Origin: Nannocystis sp. | GTDB lineage: Bacteria; Myxococcota_A; Polyangia; Nannocystales; Nannocystaceae | DNA length: 64,000 bases | Reading direction: 5' to 3' | NCBI RefSeq assembly: GCF_016714285.1 | Contig: NZ_JADJNN010000011.1 | Coordinates: 268,625-332,624, forward strand | Shown: in pieces, positions 8,578 through 17,651 of the stretch | Numbering within the stretch: position 1 is the first letter of the stretch | Layout of the letters: every line of letters begins with the position of its first letter | Notes under the pieces: generated by a model | What the model was told of the DNA's origin: nothing | Database searches by the model: none | Seen by the model: only the letters and a program-made list of their open reading frames with translations | Translations under genes and position numbers: made by a program

Positions 8578-9441
8578 TCACCACGTATAAAAGCCCTGGC
8601 CCGACTTCTTGCCCAGCTTGCCCTCCGCGACCATGCGGCGCAGCAGCTCCGGCGGCCGGAAATGGGCCCCCTCGCGCAGGTGCTCGCACAGGTACTCGGC
8701 GATGCTGAGCCGCACGTCGAGCCCGACCAGGTCGGTCAGGCGCAGCGGCCCCATCGGGAAGCCGTAGCCGAGGCACATCGCCTTGTCGATGTCCTCCGCC
8801 GACGCGACCCCCTCCTCGAGCATGCGGATCGCCTCGAGCCCGATCACCAGCCCGAGCCGCGAGGTCGCGAAGCCCGGCGAGTCCTTGACGACGATGCAGT
8901 CCTTCCCGACCAGCGCGCCGAAGCGCTGCACCGCCGCCAGCGTCTCCGCCGAGGTCGACGGCGTCACCACGATCTCGAGCAGCCGCATCACGTGCACCGG
9001 ATTAAAGAAGTGCGTCCCGATCACCCGCTCCGGGTGCGGCAGCGTGGCCGCGAGCACCGACAGCGACAGCGAGCTGGTGTTGCTGGCCAGGATCGCCGCC
9101 GGCCCGGCGATGTCCGCCACGTCCTGGAACAGCGAGCGCTTGAGCTCGAGCTTCTCCGGCACCGCCTCGATCACCAGGTCCGCCCCGGCCACCGCCGCCG
9201 CCAGCTCCGACTCGCCGCGCAGGTGCTCCAGCGCCGCGCTGCGCTGCTCCGGCGTCAGCTTGCCGCGCTGCACCCCGACGTCGAGGTTGGCGGCGATCTT
9301 GGCCAGACCGGCGTCGACCAGCTCGCGGCGGACGTCGTAGAGGCGGGTCGTGAGGCCGGCGACGGCGCACACGTGGGCGATGCCGTGGCCCATCGTGCCG
9401 GCGCCGATCACCGCGACTGTGCTCAGGGTCGAGGTCGTCAT
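8578..9441 (-). CDS. 3-hydroxybutyryl-CoA (3-hydroxyacyl-CoA) dehydrogenase
   Basis: 287 residues from the ATG at 9441 (MTTSTLSTVAVIGAG); nine further codons upstream are open. The N-terminal Rossmann fold starts with VAVIGAGTMGHGIA, which binds NAD(P). Catalytic-site motifs follow: SNTSS, and the histidine in GTHFFNPVHVM. The C-terminal dimerisation domain ends in GKLGKKSGQGFYTW, the usual end of single-domain enzymes of this family (Hbd/PaaH type). It oxidises (S)-3-hydroxyacyl-CoA to 3-oxoacyl-CoA, or the reverse, in fatty-acid or butyrate metabolism. It converges with the CoA ligase; the tRNA-Leu terminator lies just upstream of its start. Confidence 0.93.
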   Translation of the reverse strand: MTTSTLSTVAVIGAGTMGHGIAHVCAVAGLTTRLYDVRRELVDAGLAKIAANLDVGVQRGKLTPEQRSAALEHLRGESELAAAVAGADLVIEAVPEKLELKRSLFQDVADIAGPAAILASNTSSLSLSVLAATLPHPERVIGTHFFNPVHVMRLLEIVVTPSTSAETLAAVQRFGALVGKDCIVVKDSPGFATSRLGLVIGLEAIRMLEEGVASAEDIDKAMCLGYGFPMGPLRLTDLVGLDVRLSIAEYLCEHLREGAHFRPPELLRRMVAEGKLGKKSGQGFYTW

Positions 9442-9466
9442 GCGGCCGCGAGCATACTCGTGACGC

Positions 9467-9499
9467 AAAAAAAAAGACGCCGGCGTGGCGCCGGCGTCT
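9467..9499 (-). terminator. Rho-independent terminator behind tRNA-Leu
   Basis: On the minus strand a perfect 11-bp stem (AGACGCCGGCG / CGCCGGCGTCT, 9475-9485 and 9489-9499) with a 3-base loop is followed by a run of nine T (A on the plus strand, 9467-9475). It lies 18 bases beyond the 3' end of the tRNA gene and is the clearest intrinsic terminator in the window. Confidence 0.92.
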
Positions 9500-9517
9500 G
9501 GTCTGCCCGAAGGCTTG

Positions 9518-9599
9518 TGCGAGGAGGGGGACTCGAACCCCCACAGGTCGCCCCGCTAGATCCTTAGTCTAGTGCGTCTACCAATTCCGCCATCCTCGC
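9518..9599 (-). tRNA. tRNA-Leu, anticodon AAG
   Basis: 82 bases, read on the minus strand. Acceptor stem GCGAGGA pairs with TCCTCGC, discriminator A; CCA is not encoded. The D arm has the Leu-type GCG...GGTAGACGC, the anticodon stem is CTAGA/TCTAG with loop CTAAGGA, a long class II variable arm follows, and the T arm is GGGGG-TTCGAGT-CCCCC. Positions 34-36 read AAG, so the codon read directly is CUU; inosine at position 34 would extend this to CUC and CUA. Bacterial Leu isoacceptors for this box normally carry G34, U34 or C34. The tRNA lies downstream of pyk on the same strand and could be co-transcribed. Confidence 0.92.
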
Positions 9600-9651
9600 A
9601 GAGGCTCTTGGCTTCCCCGCCGCGGAAGACCGCGAAGGGATGGAGTGGGTA

Positions 9652-11109
<1,458 letters not shown>

Positions 11110-11188
11110 GGCGCGCATGATGCCACAAGCCCCACACCCCCGGGCGACCGCCGTTCGCGCGCCACTTCATGTTAAGGTCCCTCCCCGC

Positions 11189-12151
11189 ATGCAGTACACC
11201 CAGCTCGGCCGCAGCGGTCTCGTCGTCTCCCGCATCGGCCTCGGCTGCATGAGTTACGGCAGTCCCGCGTGGCGGCCATGGGTGCTCGACGAGGCCGCAG
11301 CGCAGCCCTTCTTTCGCCATGCGATCGAGGCCGGCATCAACTTCTTCGACACCGCCGACATGTACTCGCAGGGCGTCAGCGAGGAGATCGCCGGCCGCGC
11401 CCTCGCGACCTACGGCCGCCGCGACGAGCTCGTCATCGCCACCAAGGTGCACTACCCGATGGGCGACGGCCCCAACATGGCCGGCCTCTCGCGCAAGCAC
11501 ATCGTGCAGGCCTGCGAGGCCAGCCTGCGCCGCCTCGGCGTCGACGCGATCGACCTCTACCAGGTCCACCGCCTCGACCCGCGCGTCCCGATCGACGAGA
11601 CCCTCGGCGCCCTCGACCAGCTCGTCCAGCAGGGCAAGGTCCGCTACCTCGGCGCCGGCTCCTGCGCCGCCTGGCGCCTCATGCAGGCCCTCGCCCGCGC
11701 CGACGCCCGCGGCCTGCACCGCTTCGTCAGCATCCAGAACCACTACAACCTGCTCTACCGCGAAGAGGAGCGCGACATGCTCCCGCTGTGCCGCGACGAG
11801 GGCCTCGGCGTCGTCCCGTGGTCGCCGCTGGCCCGCGGCCGCCTCGCCGGCGCCACCGCCACGGCCCGCAGCGCCAGCGACCAGCTCACCCCGCAGCTCT
11901 ACGACCACCCCGGCGACGCCGCCGTGATCGCCGCCAACCTCGCGCTCGCGCAGACCCGCGGCGTCACCCCGGCCGAGACGGCCCTCGCCTGGCTGCTCCA
12001 CCAGCCCGGCGTCAGCGCGCCGATCGTCGGCGCCACCAAACTCCACCACCTCGACGCGGCCCTGCGCGCCGTCGATCTCCGGCTTCACGCCGACGAGCTC
12101 GCCACCCTCGAATCCCCCTACCAACCGCACGCCGTCCGCGGCTTCGCCTGA
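11189..12151 (+). CDS. Aldo/keto reductase (YajO/AKR type)
   Basis: 320 residues from the ATG at 11189, which gives the standard start MQYTQLGRSGLVVSRIGLG. The catalytic tetrad is visible: Asp and Tyr in FDTADMYSQG, Lys in IATKVHY and His in YQVHRLD. NADPH-binding motifs PWSPLARGRLAG and the final APIVGATKLHHLD are in place, and the C-terminal YQPHAVRGF resembles YajO-like reductases. It reduces aldehydes or ketones with NADPH; the substrate is unknown. The SMR exporter gene begins 16 bases downstream, so the two are probably co-transcribed, which hints at detoxification. Confidence 0.92.
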   Translation: MQYTQLGRSGLVVSRIGLGCMSYGSPAWRPWVLDEAAAQPFFRHAIEAGINFFDTADMYSQGVSEEIAGRALATYGRRDELVIATKVHYPMGDGPNMAGLSRKHIVQACEASLRRLGVDAIDLYQVHRLDPRVPIDETLGALDQLVQQGKVRYLGAGSCAAWRLMQALARADARGLHRFVSIQNHYNLLYREEERDMLPLCRDEGLGVVPWSPLARGRLAGATATARSASDQLTPQLYDHPGDAAVIAANLALAQTRGVTPAETALAWLLHQPGVSAPIVGATKLHHLDAALRAVDLRLHADELATLESPYQPHAVRGFA

Positions 12152-12166
12152 TCACCCCGGAGCAGC

Positions 12167-12487
12167 ATGCCCTGGATCTATCTCTGCATCGCCGGTCTGC
12201 TCGAGGTCGGCTGGGCCGTCGGCATGAAGCTCAGCGACGGTTTTAAAAAGCCCGCCATCGCCGCGCCGACCGTCGTCGGCATGATCCTCAGCTTCTACTT
12301 CCTCGCCCTCGCCCTGCGCACCCTGCCGCTCGGCACCGCCTACGCGACCTGGACCGGCATCGGCGCGCTCGGCACGATCGTCGTCGGCATGATCTGGTTC
12401 GACGAGCCCTTCGGCTGGGCCCGCGTGCTGTTCGCCTCGATGGCGATCGCCGGCCTCGCCGGCCTCAAAGCCACGTCGGGGCACTGA
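12167..12487 (+). CDS. SMR-family exporter, SugE/Gdx type
   Basis: 106 residues with four hydrophobic helices, the normal SMR length. The essential glutamate is Glu13 in CIAGLLEVGWAVGMK, and the WTGIGALGTIVVGM segment matches the SugE/Gdx subgroup (guanidinium exporters) rather than EmrE-type drug exporters. It works as a dual-topology dimer driven by protons. A good ribosome-binding site (GGAGCA) precedes the ATG, 16 bases behind the aldo/keto reductase. No guanidine riboswitch is visible upstream, as the gene is second in its operon. Confidence 0.88.
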   Translation: MPWIYLCIAGLLEVGWAVGMKLSDGFKKPAIAAPTVVGMILSFYFLALALRTLPLGTAYATWTGIGALGTIVVGMIWFDEPFGWARVLFASMAIAGLAGLKATSGH

Positions 12488-12583
12488 CGCGCCGCCCAAG
12501 TGGCGTCCTCGCTCCCTCCGCCGCTCCGGCACCCCACCATCGCTCACACGCCAGCGCCAGCGCCCCTCTGTTATCGTCCGACC

Positions 12584-13300
12584 ATGCGCACGCTCTCCGC
12601 ACTCCTCACCCTCGCCACGCTCACCCTCGCCTGCGACAAGGGCGACAGCACCGGCAGCGGCGAGGGCAGCAGCAGCGGCGCCACCGCGGCCACCGCAGCC
12701 AGTGCCACAACCGGCGACGTCCCGACCACCGCCGGCCCGGACACCAGCCCCACGACCAGCGACGCGACCGGCGATGCGACCTCCGGCAACCCGACCGGCG
12801 ACCCGACCGGCAACCCGACCGGCGACCCGACCGGCACCACGACCGGCGACCCGACTGGCGACCCGACTGGCAACCCGACTGGCGACCCCACTGGAAACCC
12901 GACCGGCGACCCGACTGGCGACCCCGACGAGGCCGCCACGCAGCTGTGCGTCGACACCATCAACATGTACCGCGCCACCCTCGGCCTCCCGCCCTACGCC
13001 CGCTGGACCGACGCCGAGGTCTGCTCCGACGGCGAGGCCGCGATGGACGGCGCCTCCGGCAACCCGCACGGCGCCTTCGGCATGTGCGGCGAGTCCGCCC
13101 AGAACGAGTGCCCCGGCTGGCCCGGTCCGCCCGAGTCCATGATCACCGGCTGCCTCGAGCTCATGTGGGCCGAGGGCCCCGGCGAGGACTTCAACCTCCA
13201 CGGCCACTACATCAACATGAGCAGCACCCAATACACACAGGTCGCCTGCGGCTTCGCCGACGGCATGAACGGCGTGTGGGCGGTCCAGAACTTCAAGTGA
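12584..13300 (+). CDS. CAP-domain lipoprotein with GDPTGNPT repeats
   Basis: 238 residues from the ATG at 12584. A signal peptide ends in the lipobox LTLACDKG, so the mature protein is a lipid-anchored surface protein. A linker with tandem GDPTG/NPTG repeats (about residues 65-115, encoded by a 12-24 bp DNA repeat) connects it to a C-terminal CAP/SCP-like domain: CVDTINMYRATLGLPPY, then NPHGAFGMCGE, QNECPGW, MWAEGPGED and HGHYINM, ending VWAVQNF. CAP domains occur in secreted proteins with lipid-binding or protease-inhibitory roles; the function here is unknown. Cysteines are plentiful and probably disulphide-bonded. Confidence 0.85.
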   Translation: MRTLSALLTLATLTLACDKGDSTGSGEGSSSGATAATAASATTGDVPTTAGPDTSPTTSDATGDATSGNPTGDPTGNPTGDPTGTTTGDPTGDPTGNPTGDPTGNPTGDPTGDPDEAATQLCVDTINMYRATLGLPPYARWTDAEVCSDGEAAMDGASGNPHGAFGMCGESAQNECPGWPGPPESMITGCLELMWAEGPGEDFNLHGHYINMSSTQYTQVACGFADGMNGVWAVQNFK

Positions 13301-13343
13301 CCCGCCGCCCCGCGGCGGCCCGCCCCGGGTATCCTCCGCGGCG

Positions 13344-14624
13344 GTGCCCCTCGACCTCTTCGCCGTCACACAACCTGGCCTCGAGGACATCTGCGCCGCC
13401 GAGCTCGCCGAGCTCGGCCTCGTCGGGCAGATCGTCCCCGGCGGCGTAAGCTTCGCCGGCGAGCTCGCCGACCTCGCCGCCGCCAACCTGCGCCTGGGCG
13501 TCGCCACCCGCGTGCTCGTCCGCGTCGGCGAGTTCCGGGCCCCCGGCTTCCCCGAGCTGCACGCCCACGCCGCCCGCCTGCCGTGGGAGCGCTTCCTCTC
13601 CCCCACCGCCACGCCGCGCGTCTGCTGCCTCGTCAGCGCCCGCAAGTCCCGCCTCTACCACACCGTCGGCATCGCCGAGCGCGTCGTCCGCGGCCTCGGC
13701 GAGCGCCTCGGCGTCGCCGCCGAGCTGGTCCCCGCGAGCGACGACGACGCCGACGCCGAGACCACCGTCGCCGCCCTCCGCGTCCACGTCCGCCTCGAGC
13801 GCGACCGCTGCACCGTCAGCGTCGACAGCTCCGGCGAACCCCTCCACCGCCGCGGCTACCGCCTCGCCCTCGCCCGCGCCCCGCTGCGCCCGACCCTCGC
13901 CGCCGCCATGCTGCGCGCCGCCGGCTGGCACCCCGGCGAGCCCCTCCTCGACCCGATGTGCGGCAGCGGCACGATCGTGATCGAGGCCGCCCGCCGCGCC
14001 TGCGGCCGCGCCCCCGGCAGCGACCGCAGCTTCGCCTTCCTCACCTGGCCCGGCTTCGCCGGCCCCGCCGCCCTCGCCCAGGCCCGCGCCGCAGCACCTG
14101 GCCCCAATTCAAACCTGTCCCCCGAGACACCCGACATGTCCCCAGGGACATCTCCACTCGACCTGTCCCCAGGGACACCCGACATGTCCCCAGGGACACC
14201 CCAGATCAACCTGTCCCCCGGGACATCCGACCTGTCCCAATGGACACCCCCGATCATCGTCGGCTCCGACCGCGACCCCGGCGCGATCGAGGCCGCCCGC
14301 GCCAACGCGGCCCGTGCCGGCGTCGCCGCGCTGGTCACCCTCGCCGTGCGCCCGCTGTCCGCCTGCGAACCCCTCCGCGGGCCCAGCCCCGGCCTGGTGA
14401 TCTGCAACCCGCCCTACGGCGTCCGCGTCGGCAAGCGCGGCCCCCTGCGCGACCTCTACGCCCAGCTCGGACATGTCCTCCGGGACAGGTTCCCGGGCGC
14501 CCGCGTCGCCCTGCTGTGCGGCGACGATCTATGGCGCCACTGCGGCCTGCCGCTGCAGATCGCCCGCACCCTGCACAACGGCGGCCTGCCAGTGCAGCTG
14601 GTCCTGGGCCGCGTCCCCGCGTAA
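13344..14624 (+). CDS. THUMP-domain class I SAM-dependent RNA methyltransferase (RlmL/Trm14-like) with repeat insertion
   Basis: 426 residues from a GTG at 13344. The N-terminal part (about 45-165) is a THUMP RNA-binding domain. The catalytic domain has motif I as LLDPMCGSGTIVIEAARRA, the acidic loop VGSDRDPGAIEAA, and motif IV as VICNPPYGVRVG, the NPPY signature of base-amino methyltransferases. Likely product: N2-methylguanosine in rRNA or tRNA. Between motif I and the acidic loop, about residues 258-301 are a low-complexity stretch (NLSPGTPDMSPGT type) made by a palindromic DNA array; it enlarges a surface loop without breaking the frame. The flanking genes are unrelated. Confidence 0.88.
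   Translation: MPLDLFAVTQPGLEDICAAELAELGLVGQIVPGGVSFAGELADLAAANLRLGVATRVLVRVGEFRAPGFPELHAHAARLPWERFLSPTATPRVCCLVSARKSRLYHTVGIAERVVRGLGERLGVAAELVPASDDDADAETTVAALRVHVRLERDRCTVSVDSSGEPLHRRGYRLALARAPLRPTLAAAMLRAAGWHPGEPLLDPMCGSGTIVIEAARRACGRAPGSDRSFAFLTWPGFAGPAALAQARAAAPGPNSNLSPETPDMSPGTSPLDLSPGTPDMSPGTPQINLSPGTSDLSQWTPPIIVGSDRDPGAIEAARANAARAGVAALVTLAVRPLSACEPLRGPSPGLVICNPPYGVRVGKRGPLRDLYAQLGHVLRDRFPGARVALLCGDDLWRHCGLPLQIARTLHNGGLPVQLVLGRVPA
14116..14246. repeat. 48-bp tandem array of TGTCCC-GGGACA palindromes
   Basis: Six palindromic units start at 14116, 14137, 14164, 14185, 14212 and 14233, so spacing alternates 21, 27, 21, 27, 21: three copies of a 48-bp repeat with two palindromes each. Three units (14137, 14164, 14185) are TGTCCCCAGGGACA; 14212 is TGTCCCCCGGGACA; the first and last are degenerate. 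As 48 is divisible by three, the whole array stays in frame within the methyltransferase gene. Confidence 0.95.
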
Positions 14625-14674
14625 TCGCGCAGGGCCCCGTCAGCCCCCGCGCGACCGGGTGTACCCTCGCGCGC

Positions 14675-15181
14675 ATGTACCACGAATTCTTCGCCCAGAT
14701 GCGCAAGCAGCTCGCTCAACTCGGCACCTGGCTCGACGCCGCGGCCGCCCACGCCAGGGCCAACGACATCGACCCGGCCGAGCTCCTGCAGCTGCGCCTC
14801 GCCCCCGACCAGTTCCCCTTCGTCCGCCAGGTCCAGATCAGCTGCGACACCCTCAAGCTGGCCGCCTCCCGCCTCGCCGGCAAAGAGGCGCCCAGCCACC
14901 CCGACACCGAAACCTCCCTCGACGAGCTCCACGCCCGCGTCCGCACGGTCCTCGCCTACCTCGATCAGTTCACCCCGCACGACTTCGCCGACGCCGCCCA
15001 CCGCGTCATCAGCCAGCCGCGCTGGGAGGGCAAGGTCATGAGCGGCGCCGACTACTTCCGCGAGCACGCCCTGCCCAACTTCTACTTCCACCTCACCCAC
15101 AGCTACGCGCTCCTGCGCCACCGCGGCGTCCCGCTCGGCAAGCGCGACTACCTCGGCCCGCTCAGCCTCCACCTGCCCTGA
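14675..15181 (+). CDS. DUF1993 family protein
   Basis: 168 residues from the ATG at 14675. It has the features of the DUF1993 (PF09351) family: N-terminal MYHEFFAQMRKQLAQLGTWL, the central FPFVRQVQISCDTLKLAASRLAG split over residues about 50-72, and the C-terminal PNFYFHLTHSYALLRHRGVPLG before a final DYLG. These are four-helix proteins related to the DinB/YfiT fold; no enzymatic activity is established. It lacks a signal peptide and is likely cytosolic. The gene stands 50 bases behind the methyltransferase and 24 ahead of corA. Confidence 0.88.
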   Translation: MYHEFFAQMRKQLAQLGTWLDAAAAHARANDIDPAELLQLRLAPDQFPFVRQVQISCDTLKLAASRLAGKEAPSHPDTETSLDELHARVRTVLAYLDQFTPHDFADAAHRVISQPRWEGKVMSGADYFREHALPNFYFHLTHSYALLRHRGVPLGKRDYLGPLSLHLP

Positions 15182-15205
15182 TCTCCGCGTGATACGCTCG
15201 CGGCC

Positions 15206-16186
15206 GTGTTCACGCTCCATGTCTTCCACGCGCAGCACGGCCACTCGCTCGAGAAAGACCTCAGCCGCATCGCGGCCCTGCGCGAAGACCCGGAGATCAC
15301 GATCTGGCTCGACCTCGACGGGCCGAGCGAGGCCGAGGCGCGGGTGCTCAGCGACGCCTTCCACTTCCACCCGCTGGCCATCGAGGACACCCTCCAAGAT
15401 TATGGGCACCCGAAGATCGACACCTTCGAGGACCACGTCTTCATCATCGTCCACGGCATCGACTTCTCCCGCCTCAACCTCGACAAGACCCTCGACGTCC
15501 ACACCCTCGAGCTCGACCTCTTCATCGGCCCCCGCTACGTCGTCACCCACCACGGCGACCCGGCCCTGAGATCGATCCAGGACCTGCACAAGGACGTGTG
15601 CGAGGCCGGCCACCGCCCGTGGACCGCGGTCCGCATCCTCCACCGAATGCTCGACCGCCTGGTCGACAACTTCCTCCCGGTGATGGACCAGATCGGCTGC
15701 AAGCTCGAGGCCCTCGAGGACAACATCATCCACAACCCCGCCCCCGACCTGCTGGAGCAGGTGCTCGAGGCCAAGAAGTCGATCCAGCGGATCCGCCGCA
15801 TGACCGCCCACCAGCGGCTCATCCTCGAGTCCCTCGCCCGCGGCCACCTGGAGCTCATCCCGCGCGAGAGCCTGGCCTTCTTCCGCGACATCTATGATCA
15901 CTTCGTCCGCGTCGCCGACCTCGCCGAGGCCTACCGCGAGGGCGCCCAGTCGGCCGTCGAAGCCTACCTGTCGATGTCGGCCAACAAGACCAACGACATC
16001 ATGAAGGTGCTCACCCAGATCTCCACGATCATGCTCCCACTCACCTTCATCGCCGGCATCTACGGCATGAACTTCGACCACATGCCCGAGCTCCACTGGG
16101 TCCTCGGCTACCCCTTCGCCGTCAGCCTGATGTTCGTGACGGCGGTGGCGCTGCTGGTGTGGTTCCGCCGCAGGCGGTGGTTGTAG
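15206..16186 (+). CDS. corA: CorA-family magnesium/cobalt transporter
   Basis: 326 residues from a GTG at 15206. The large N-terminal cytosolic domain with its long helices (about 1-265) leads to two C-terminal membrane helices; the first ends in the signature YGMN (GMN selectivity motif) and the second lies in the last 25 residues before the basic tail RRRRWL. The loop after GMN is FDHMPEL. As in other CorA proteins, a pentamer should form a Mg2+ (or Co2+/Ni2+) channel in the cytoplasmic membrane. Its length and topology are typical. It converges with the Cys-rich lipoprotein downstream, with 39 bases between the stops. Confidence 0.94.
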   Translation: MFTLHVFHAQHGHSLEKDLSRIAALREDPEITIWLDLDGPSEAEARVLSDAFHFHPLAIEDTLQDYGHPKIDTFEDHVFIIVHGIDFSRLNLDKTLDVHTLELDLFIGPRYVVTHHGDPALRSIQDLHKDVCEAGHRPWTAVRILHRMLDRLVDNFLPVMDQIGCKLEALEDNIIHNPAPDLLEQVLEAKKSIQRIRRMTAHQRLILESLARGHLELIPRESLAFFRDIYDHFVRVADLAEAYREGAQSAVEAYLSMSANKTNDIMKVLTQISTIMLPLTFIAGIYGMNFDHMPELHWVLGYPFAVSLMFVTAVALLVWFRRRRWL

Positions 16187-16225
16187 CGACGCTGTCCGCC
16201 GCGTGGGCCCACGCGGCGACTCGAT

Positions 16226-17146
16226 TCAGATAGGAATTGCGCAGACCCCCACGTCCTCGAGGCCGGGCGGGATCGGCATCATCGGGTCGAACCATTGCAC
16301 GCACTCTTGGTCAAAGTTCGGGCAGGTCTCCATTGCCGTGAAGTCGCAGACGGGCTGGCAGCAGCCCACGGCGTCTTTCATGCACGCGCTCGAGCCGGCG
16401 GAAATATTGAGGCAGACGAGGCCCTTGTCGCAGGCGTCGACGAATTCGCAGGGGTCGTTGGTCTTGCCCATGTCCCCCGAGGCGTCGGGCACGCAGACGA
16501 AGGTGACGTGGTTCGGGACGCACAGCTTGTCGCCCGCGCAGTCCTGAACCAGCGGATCGCATTCAGGGAGGCAGAGGTTGAGCACGCTCTCGCTCGCGTA
16601 GGAGCACGAGAAGCCCTCGTCGCAGGTCGGGGCCATTGAGGTGCCTTTGCACAGGGCGAAGCAGGTGCCCATATTCTTGGCGTCGACGTCCCAGCACATC
16701 GCGCCGGCTTCACAGTTATCGATGCCGCTGAGGCCGCCCTCGGTCATGCACACGTCACCGGGGACCTTGTCGCCGGTGACAGGGATGCACCTGGTGGCGT
16801 TCCAGGCGACACCTTCGTCGGCCCACGCCGCGCATTTCTCGCCGGGAGCGCAGTCCTGTGCGAAGATGTCACATTCGATCCCGCCGCTGCTGTGCAGATC
16901 AAGGCCCCCGCCCGCATCGCTCGATCCGCACGCTGTGTCGCAGGGGCTCGTGGTGTCGGTACTCGTGGTGTCGGTACTCGTGGGCGCGCCGGTCGAGCCA
17001 CCGCTGGTGCCGCTCACGCTCTCGCCAGTGGGGCTGCCCATGCTGCTGCTAGCCTCACTGCCGTCGGTGGTCTGCGGCTTCGCGGGGCCGCAGGCGACCA
17101 GGATGGCCATACCCAGACGGGCGCAGCAGCAACGACACGGCTTCAT
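16226..17146 (-). CDS. Cysteine-rich lipoprotein
   Basis: 306 residues from the ATG at 17146. A basic N-terminus (MKPCRCCCARLG) and hydrophobic stretch lead to the lipobox AILVACGPAK, so it is a predicted lipoprotein. A Ser/Thr/Gly linker (about 25-75) is followed by a domain with more than twenty cysteines in motifs such as CDIFAQDCAPGEKCAAW, CLPECDPLVQDC and CEFVDACDKGLVCLN, typical of secreted disulphide-rich myxobacterial proteins. The function is not recognised. The gene has a divergent partner, glgC, 505 bases away. A TTATAC hexamer on the minus strand sits about 20 bases before the ATG and could be a -10 element with a very short leader. Confidence 0.8.
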   Translation of the reverse strand: MKPCRCCCARLGMAILVACGPAKPQTTDGSEASSSMGSPTGESVSGTSGGSTGAPTSTDTTSTDTTSPCDTACGSSDAGGGLDLHSSGGIECDIFAQDCAPGEKCAAWADEGVAWNATRCIPVTGDKVPGDVCMTEGGLSGIDNCEAGAMCWDVDAKNMGTCFALCKGTSMAPTCDEGFSCSYASESVLNLCLPECDPLVQDCAGDKLCVPNHVTFVCVPDASGDMGKTNDPCEFVDACDKGLVCLNISAGSSACMKDAVGCCQPVCDFTAMETCPNFDQECVQWFDPMMPIPPGLEDVGVCAIPI

Positions 17147-17651
17147 CGGTGCCCAGTGTATAAGTTCGTGCCCGGTCTGGACAGCGCCCAGACCAGCACT
17201 CACGATCGCGGACGCCCGAACACCCGCCATCGGATCTGCGGCGGAAACCCGGTCCAGGGTGTCGGGCATCTTGCGGCCCATCGGGCCGCAAGCTGCCCGA
17301 CTCGTGCTTCCCTTCAAACCCCAGCGCTCACACCGGGACTGGACCGCCGCCAGGGCCGTTCACGGCCGTGGCGTGCAAGGGTGCGAGGAGGTCGGTGGAC
17401 GTGAATCCGCAACGCTGGAGTGGCACGAAGTGCCATTCCAGCGTGAGGACTGAACGTCCACCGACCTCCTCGCACCCTTGCGAGTGACGTCCGGCAAACC
17501 GCAAGTGCCCGCGCCGCCCCGATCCCGGCGTCCGCCGACGCCGATTTCTTGACCCCACCCACGCGGCATGCCGCCCCCACCGACCAGCCCCGCGCGCCGT
17601 AACGTTGATCCGCCGCCCGCGCCGGTGATAAGCAAGCTGTGAGGGAATCTC
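17147..17651. other. 505-base intergenic region between divergent genes
   Basis: No credible gene. It holds an inverted repeat with 7-bp arms (GGTCTGG/CCAGACC, 17174-17194) just upstream of the lipoprotein start, which could be an operator, and the large nested inverted repeat at 17376-17480. The glgC start is preceded by GTGAGGGAATCTC with a plausible ribosome-binding site. Promoters for both directions must lie here, but none is clear enough to mark. Confidence 0.6.
17376..17480. repeat. 105-bp nested inverted repeat (MITE- or REPIN-like)
   Basis: Outer arms of 27 bases (17376-17402 and 17454-17480) are perfect inverted complements, beginning CAAGGGTGCGAGGAGGTCGG on the plus strand. Inside, a second hairpin has 14-base arms with one mismatch (17413-17426 and 17430-17443) and a GAA loop. 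About ten unpaired bases separate inner and outer stems on each side. No coding role is seen. The size and symmetry suggest a mobile miniature element or a strong RNA hairpin. Confidence 0.9.

Noticed and set aside
9518..9599. tRNA-Leu as an attachment site for an integrated element
   Set aside because: No integrase, no partial tRNA copy within the window, and housekeeping genes on both sides.
12167..12487. Guanidine riboswitch for the SugE/Gdx-type exporter
   Set aside because: Only 15 bases separate it from the upstream gene, and no riboswitch-like structure was seen before the aldo/keto reductase.
14116..14246. CRISPR-like regularly spaced repeats
   Set aside because: Spacers are 7-13 bases and themselves repeated, the array is in frame within a gene, and no cas genes are present.
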